DNA from: Lichenostomus cassidix
Lineage: Eukaryota > Chordata > Aves > Passeriformes > Meliphagidae
Reading direction: 5' to 3'
Assembly: GCA_008360975.2 (NCBI GenBank)
Contig: CM039182.1
Span: forward strand, 106,134,443-106,198,442
DNA: 64,000 nucleotides
The notes beneath the pieces were generated by a model. The model saw nothing but the letters and a program-made list of their open reading frames with translations, ran no database searches and was not told the DNA's origin. Position numbers and translations under genes: made by a program. This document shows, piece by piece, positions 57,948-64,000 of the stretch; the stretch's first letter is position 1; each line of letters opens with the position of its first letter.

Positions 57948-58019
57948 ATGCTGCGGGGCGCCGCGGGGCTCTGCGCGACGCGGCCGCCCGCCGTGCCCTC
58001 GCCGCCTCCCCCTCCATGA
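57948..58019 (+). other. Upstream ORF 2 of TAF4B, stop overlapping the start codon
   Basis: ATG at 57,948, 23 codons, and stop TGA at 58,017-58,019. The stop overlaps the main ATG (58,016-58,018) as ATGA, an arrangement that allows termination and reinitiation. Whether it is translated depends on the transcription start. Confidence 0.5.
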
Positions 58020-58298
58020 GCGCCTCGGCGGCCCCCGTCAGGCTGATGCCCGGCGGGCACCCGGAGCAGGCGGCCGCCTGCGCCCCAGCCGCGGGCTCGG
58101 CTCCCGACCGGAGCAGCCCTGCCGCCGCCGTGCCCGGCGGTCCCGCGCCCGCCGCCGCCACGCCGCTGTGCCCGGCGGCCGTCCCCGCGGGGACCCCGGT
58201 GGCCCCGGGTGCCGCTACTGGTGTCCCGCGGCCGGTGGCGCCCAAGGGGCCCCCCACCGCCACCCTGCAGCTGCCGGCCAACTTGCAGCTGCCCCCAG
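58016..58298 (+). CDS. TAF4B: TAF4B exon 1 (N-terminus; gene continues outside window)
   Basis: TAF4B is a TFIID subunit, a paralogue of TAF4 that is enriched in gonads and in B cells. It acts in the nucleus in RNA polymerase II initiation. This exon codes 94 residues plus one base: an Ala/Pro-rich low-complexity N-terminus ending TATLQLPANLQLPPG, closely matching the conserved TAF4B block TTTIQFPANLQLPPG at the same exon end. The donor is CCCCAG/GTGAGT. The start MSASAAPVRL is chosen because it is the first ATG in the frame after the overlapping upstream ORF; Met11 is an alternative. Gene order beside SS18 supports TAF4B over TAF4. The coactivator (TAFH) and histone-fold domains lie in later exons outside the window. 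Confidence 0.85.
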
Positions 58299-58461
58299 GT
58301 GAGTGATCCCTGCCGGGCTGCCCCAGCTGCGGGCACGTCCCGTGTCGCGACTTCCCGGCGTGTCGCGGTCGTCGCTGCCGGGGGACCGGTGGGCAGGACG
58401 GGGAGCTCACCGCGCTGCCCTTGCTGCTGGAGGCGAGCCGTGGCGAAGGACGGGCAGGGCG

Positions 58462-58503
58462 GCGGGGGTGGTGGTGATGGTGGCGGTGATGGTAGTGGCG
58501 GTG
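58462..58503 (+). repeat. GGT/GAT-rich simple repeat
   Basis: Imperfect trinucleotide repeat (GGTGGTGGTGATGGTGGCGG and similar) inside the TAF4B CpG island. Confidence 0.8.
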
Positions 58504-61500
58504 TGTGTTCCGCGGGCTGGTTGTCTGCCCCAAACTTGTGGGAACCGGCGTGTGTGTCTGCCTTGCAGGGCATTGGCAGTGTGACTGCGTTCAGTCGGGT
58601 AGCGCTGGGGATGCTTGCAGCCTGTCTGGAGGATGGATCTGGAAGTCTCTGGATAACGGCAACTTCTTTGCTGGATAGCACGAGGAGGAAGACGAGTAAC
58701 CAAAAACTCGCTGGCCAAGTTACCGTAATATGTGACTTGAAAACGACTGCTCGAGCCTTTCGTGGAGGTTGGATGGAGGAGTATCTCGGGAGGGGGCTGT
58801 GAGCGTGGGTAGGCACTGCAGAGCGACTCCCGTAACTCACGGTGCGGGTCGGGCTGCCCGCGCTCCCCTCCCACCAGGCAGTCCCGCGGGAACTCTTGTC
58901 ACTGGCACAGCCAGGCGGATGGGACTGCCCGTGGAACAAAATACTGCCGTGCCTGAGGAGGGCAGAGTTGAAAGTTCATTACGTGTTGCTCCTTGCAACG
59001 CTTTTTTCCTGTAAAACCTGTGTGGGAAACGTGAGTTCAGAGAGATACCACCCTTTACAGAGGTGCTTCCTATAGTAGCAGCAAAAATATTATCACAGAA
59101 ATTGCACAGTGCTGATACAGACAGCTTAATACTTTGGATAGCAGCAGGGGGTTAGCCAGGGCTTCTCCCTGCACTTTCTCTTCAGAGGAAGATGCTGTTG
59201 GTTCTGAACTTCCCACTTCTCCCTGTTGAGCTGCATTTAAATGCTATTTTTTTAAATAAAAGTGAGTTTGCTTCCATGGGTTTTGGTCTCGCTCTGTTGA
59301 GACCCCAAGATATGTAATGACTTTATTGCTGTTTGATGCTATAATTATTTCCTGCCAGGACATTTCTGTTGTTGGAGCATCTGTTGCAATTACTTTCAGG
59401 TCGGATATTGCTGAAAAGGGTGACTGGTTTTACAGTAATCCCTGTGCTGGTAGCGCATATTTGCCTTTTTTTTCCTTTCCTCATTTTTTTTTAAGTCCCA
59501 ATGTCTTTATCAAAGATATGCACCTCCCAAGGAGATATATAATGCTAATTAAACAAAAGTCTTTAGTCAGTCAGTTTCACTGTAGATTTCCCAGCACTCA
59601 TGACGCTGTAATGTCTGGGTAGTCAGCAGTCAAAGATGAGTCTAAATCCTTTGCCAACTTTCCTCTGAAATAAACCATGATGGAAATATATTAGCTTTTT
59701 GTAGCAGGGCTCCCCACCTATTCAAGTTTTGTATCTAATATTTTTGCTTTCTGAAATGTGTTGACATTCAGTTAAATACCTTTCTGTGAAGGTGAATGCT
59801 CATGTGAGTTGCCTGCAGTTTGGGAACTACAAGTTAGCAAAACTTAGGGGTTTTTTGTAGTGCCTTAGGTTTGATTACATCCAGGTATACTGTTGAATGT
59901 CATCTGACTTGAATTGTGGTAGTAGGCAGATGTAACAAAAGTAGTATTACTCTTCAGTTGCATCAGCTTGTTCTCCTTGCTTCTGGGACAAGGCAGTCTT
60001 TGTATCAGAAGTTCAGAGGTGGTGGCACTGTGCAGCATTGTAAATTAAAATAACTGTATGGACTTTAGGGCTTCAGAGGAAACACAGATGTCAGATTTCA
60101 AATGGATCAAAGTTTCAGGGAAACTTGTCTAAGTAATTGTTGTAAGGTTATATAAAAATGCATTCTGTCTTCAGTAAGTGTTAGTATTTTACCACTGTCT
60201 TCTAGGTGGGTTAAATTTTTAATTAATAATAAAAAATGCAAGATGAATAGCATTTAAGTACAAGTGTTAGCATCATTAAAAAAAGAAAGTGGGATAAACC
60301 ACCAAATTCTTTGGCTTGGAAAGTTTGTATTTCAAATAAAGTGCCAAATCTAGCCATACAGGATGAAATACAGAAGGGAAAATGCGCTTAGGTTTAAAAT
60401 CATGGCATTCAACTTTTGTGGCACCTCCTAAGAAAAAATGCATACAGAAAACATCCTTCCCTTGAGTTTCAAAGGGAAATATTTGAGGTGGCTTATTTTG
60501 AGGGAGGCTGGACAGCATTGCCCTTACTGGTCATCCTGAGTAACTCATAACCTGCTTGTGGCCTGGAATGGGCATTGTTTCTAAAGCCAGGAGGTGGGAA
60601 AGGCAGATGACAGGTATGATTTCTCATGTCTCTGAGCACAGATTGGCCATATGCCAAGTGCCTCTTTCTGTCTGGTTACCCAGCAAAGATCACTGAACTT
60701 TGAAAGTTCTCCTGGTCTTGAAGGACACAGACTTGCTCGTGAGTAACAAGGGTTTTTTTCATCACCTTCCTATGATTTCCTCTACAAAGTGCTGGTTTTC
60801 AGCGAAGCAGCCAGCTGTCAGAGCAGTGCTGCTGGTGCCCAACACCATCCTCCTGAACCAGTCCATCCCTGGCTGACCACCACTGAGGGCTTAGCACGCA
60901 GCAGGACTCCAGCTGGTCTGACTTCAGGGTTTGGGTTTGGTCTTTGGACTGTGCATACCATCAGCTCTTAGACTGAATGGTTGGACTGTGTCCTCCCAAA
61001 TGAAGGAAGTTTGTGTGATCTGCCAAAGGGACCTTTCCTCAGTTTCCCTCTTTGTTGACAAGAACACGCTAGCAGCATTTCAGAAGGATTTGCATGTAGA
61101 CTCGTGTGAGTCTGCAGAGAGCAGACTGGCATGGTGAGTGCAGTGCTGCCCCTGTCCTGAGCTCAGTGTGGCCTGTGCTGATCTTGAAACATCTCACGTC
61201 ATGGACCATCTGCTTAACCAGGAATTGTGTCCTTGGTTAACCTGAGCTTAGTGTTGGGGGGAGAAATGGATGGGCTATGCTATTGAACAGGAGGAGAGAG
61301 GTGGGAAGTGGAAGGAGTGACAAGGGCTGTGACAAATGTCTATAGTTCACCTTAGTGTCTTTGGGGCTCACACTGCTTTGGAGAAGTGGACGGTGGAAAA
61401 AGAGCATAAAATGAGCAAAAAGAATGTTGTTTCTTGGTTTTCTTGTTTACTTTTCTTGAACTTAGATTTTTATCACTTCTGTGTCTGTACTTTCGGTGTA

Positions 61501-62697
61501 TCACTGGCCCTGGAATGCTCATTCAAAGCAGGTGTTTAAAGGACAATTAGCAGATATATCAGCTTCTTTTTTGGTGGGATAAAAAAGGACAGAACTGAAT
61601 CAGATGCCAGGGATGCTCCATTGTTACCTTCAATCTGCTTAGAGCAGGGAAGCTCTTCGAAAACTTCACCTTATGCCACTCTGCTGCTTACAGGGCTGTG
61701 GCAGCAGCTGCCATCACTCTTCACTGTAGCATTGGAAGCCTCTGGTGTGTGTATTTCTGTTTTATGCCTGCCATTATTGCTAACACCAGTGGGCCTGAGC
61801 AAGCACAGTATCAGCAAAGAGAAGATGCCCTGAGTGTGCTGTAATTTCACTAGCAATGTGGTGCAAGACATGGTCTCTGTATAAGGTTTCCTTTGCACCT
61901 GACTTAGAGGGGAACAGCAGCAGGTACAGCTTCCTGGTTTCTGTTTGCAGCTCAGTTGTCTTTGTTTGGATGTTTTGCCTTGTCTGAGGGAGGTTTTCCA
62001 CTGCCTGCAGCTTATCTAGGCTGACAGCAGTAACTTCAGAAAGCACAGCCACTGTTTGTGTCAGGTGGCTGGGGCTGTGTGGCAAGAGGCAGGCAGGCAG
62101 CGCAGGGACTCCTGTGGGTGGGAAAGAAAACTGGTGTGGGTATTCCAAAACTGCAGTGGGATGGTATGGAGCCTGGTCTTGTTGGGTTTCTCTTAATTGG
62201 ATATAAAACTAAGGTAACCTGAAGAGGTGAGGGCTGATAAACATCTGGATGCTACTGCCTTCTGCTTTCGAATTTGACCTAATACGTCTCACGCAAAGTG
62301 CTGCGAATCTCCCTCTTCATGTTAGAGTTGTTGTTTTTCAGTGGTAAAAAAATGAGGAATTCAATATTTTCATATTTGTATCTGGTCCTTTGCTTTAGAA
62401 TAGGAGGAAGAGCTGATTTTAAAATACTTCTTAGTTTATATTATGTTTGAGTAGGAGTAGGCTGTCTAAGATTTCTTGTTTCAACAGGCAGAAACCCCTA
62501 GAAATTCCTTTGAAGTTTGCAGTTTCTGGATGTTGATAATCCCATGAAGTCTGAGCATAGTACTTGTGCTTAGACCAGTAGGGGCTAAATAATCGATGAT
62601 TGTAACCTTTTGTATCCCAATAATGTTCTGTTCAGTAGGCTTCTTGGGATGGATTCTCTGCAGACTTCTCATTTCACATTAGGTGACACCAATCAAC

Positions 62698-62712
62698 TTT
62701 TTTTTTTTTTTT
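62698..62712 (+). repeat. T15 homopolymer
   Basis: Poly-T run in TAF4B intron 1. Confidence 0.9.
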
Positions 62713-64000
62713 CCCTGAGGAAGGGTCAACAGAGCTTTGGCAGACCTGAAGAACTAAGTCAAACTTAAGTAATAGCAAGGAAATGTCTTCTGCTGTAACC
62801 AGTTGAAATTTCAGCTGCACTGTAGGGCTTGATTTTGCTTTCAGGATTCTGTGTGTCTAGCAAAATAATGCCTTCATATCATTAAGTGCACAGCCATGTG
62901 GAAATTAAGATTTAAATCTTGGCAGAAGATGTAAAGCTAATGTCTAGATTTATGGTTTTCCAACACACAGGAAGAAAAGAAAAGATGCATTCTGAATTCT
63001 GAAGCATGGAAATATGATGCCCAGTAAAATTAATGTTACATGGTGTTCAGATTTTGCAGTCAATTGGAGTGTATTGCAAAGACTTACAGCTACAGTTTGG
63101 GGAATAGTACATTTTTTTTAATTCTTAGAAGAGAGAGAATGTGAGCCTGACTTGTGTTGCTTTTGCAGCATTTAAAGGACCTTTCAGCTTGTAGCAGTAA
63201 AAATAGCATCATCCACACACAAGTGACAGCTGGAAGAAACACTAATTATGTTTCAGAATTCTTTTTTCCAAAGATGCTGATAAAAACTGGGTAAGACCAT
63301 GTGTTGTTATTCTGAGTAGTTGCAATATCAGGTTTTTTAAATCATTTTAGAGAACCAGGTATTTGTTATGCCGCGTGATTGCAATCTGTGGTGTGCCTAG
63401 TGGGTGGGATTGTATTTACAGTTGCATATGCAAGTTTTGCTGTAAATTGCAACGCTTCTGGTAACTATCAGAGGTGAATAATTAGTACTGCATTAACCAT
63501 TTAGACAAAACTGAAAGGCAAATACTTTTTCCGGAATTCTCTGTGCATTAAGCTACTTTTGTAAAAACTGATGATGTCAGAAGAAAAGCAAGTATATTTT
63601 GCAAAATGGAGAAGATTGCCGTAGGTGTTTTTAAGTGTCTTACTGTTCAAATTGTCAGGATTAGGGTTTGTTTTGCCCTCTGGATCACCTTCAGAACAAA
63701 GTCCACTAACGGATCTTTTCCACCAGTGTCTTGAGGAAATGATCTCTGATTGCAACTGAAGCAGAGTAGGAATGGCAATAGATGGGAAGATCCTTGTTGC
63801 TAATGACCATATCTAGGATCTATAAAGGCTGGTGAACCAGTTAAGCTTTTAGTGATCTTACTGTGCTGTACGATGATATGGTAACACTTAATTTTCATAG
63901 CTCATGTTTGCAGACTTCTTCCAGTGCACGCTTCCAGTTTGGTGGAGGCAAAGGAGATGCTTTCGTTACTACTGGATGCTCCTAGGAGATGCCTGGGAAA

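Larger units (their letters stand above)
57390..58470 (+). promoter_or_regulatory. TAF4B: CpG island and promoter region of TAF4B
   Basis: A dense CpG block surrounds the first coding exon of TAF4B. An E-box CACGTG lies at 57,850-57,855, about 160 bp before the start codon. No TATA box is evident. It is separate from the SS18 island, some 16 kb away, so the two genes do not share a promoter. Confidence 0.8.
58299..64000 (+). other. TAF4B: TAF4B intron 1 (partial)
   Basis: It begins GTGAGT. It is GC-rich to about 58,500, with a GGT/GAT-type simple repeat (58,462-58,503), and then AT-rich. A T15 tract lies at 62,698-62,712. The next TAF4B exon (family sequence TVLIKSNSG) was looked for and not seen up to 64,000. 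No transposon was recognised. Confidence 0.7.

Noticed and set aside
57392..58939. 515-codon open frame on the minus strand over the TAF4B CpG island, and a 309-codon frame in a second register (57,604-58,533)
   Set aside because: Long open frames are expected in CpG-rich DNA, where stop codons are rare. Composition is Gly/Ala/Arg/Pro noise and the frame lies antisense to a recognisable TAF4B exon.

Overview
This is vertebrate, almost certainly bird, nuclear DNA. Intron-rich genes sit in AT-rich sequence, with two CpG islands, several CR1 LINE fragments, solo endogenous-retrovirus LTRs and one SINE with a tRNA-Ile-like head joined to a CR1-like tail. That SINE type and the LTR types suggest a songbird (passerine). 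The species cannot be fixed from the sequence alone.

Left part (1 to about 41,200, minus strand): nearly all of SS18 (synovial sarcoma translocation protein, a BAF/SWI-SNF chromatin-remodelling subunit). Ten coding exons were read directly, all with GT/AG borders and continuous reading phase. They run from the ATG at 40562 to the last base of exon 10 at 872 and give 410 codons. The usual short last exon (about eight codons plus 3'UTR) lies left of position 1. The exon that is alternative in mammals (93 nt, 31 codons) is present and has visibly weak splice sites. The introns hold a CR1, a SINE, three solo LTRs, a 98-bp tandem duplication beside the exon 5 acceptor, and simple repeats. The SS18 promoter CpG island spans about 40,020-41,200 and contains a GGGAC pentamer repeat with G-quadruplex potential.

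Middle part (41,200 to about 57,350): intergenic, rich in CR1. The main result of the hunt is here. Between 48,931 and 51,869 on the plus strand lie degenerate, correctly ordered exons of a 20S proteasome alpha-4-type gene. Diagnostic residues point to PSMA8, the testis-type subunit. The relic has an in-frame stop, at least two frameshifts, a small in-frame deletion and missing splice acceptors. In mammals PSMA8 lies exactly between SS18 and TAF4B, on the same strand as TAF4B, so this looks like the in-place corpse of the gene (a unitary pseudogene).

Right part (about 57,390-64,000, plus strand): the promoter CpG island and first coding exon of TAF4B (TFIID subunit 4B, gonad-enriched), followed by part of its first intron. 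Two short upstream ORFs precede the start; the second ends on the start codon as ATGA. The layout SS18(-), dead PSMA8(+), TAF4B(+) places a chromatin-remodelling gene and a germline transcription-factor gene on either side of a lost germline proteasome gene. Nothing in the window suggests that the three act as one unit.
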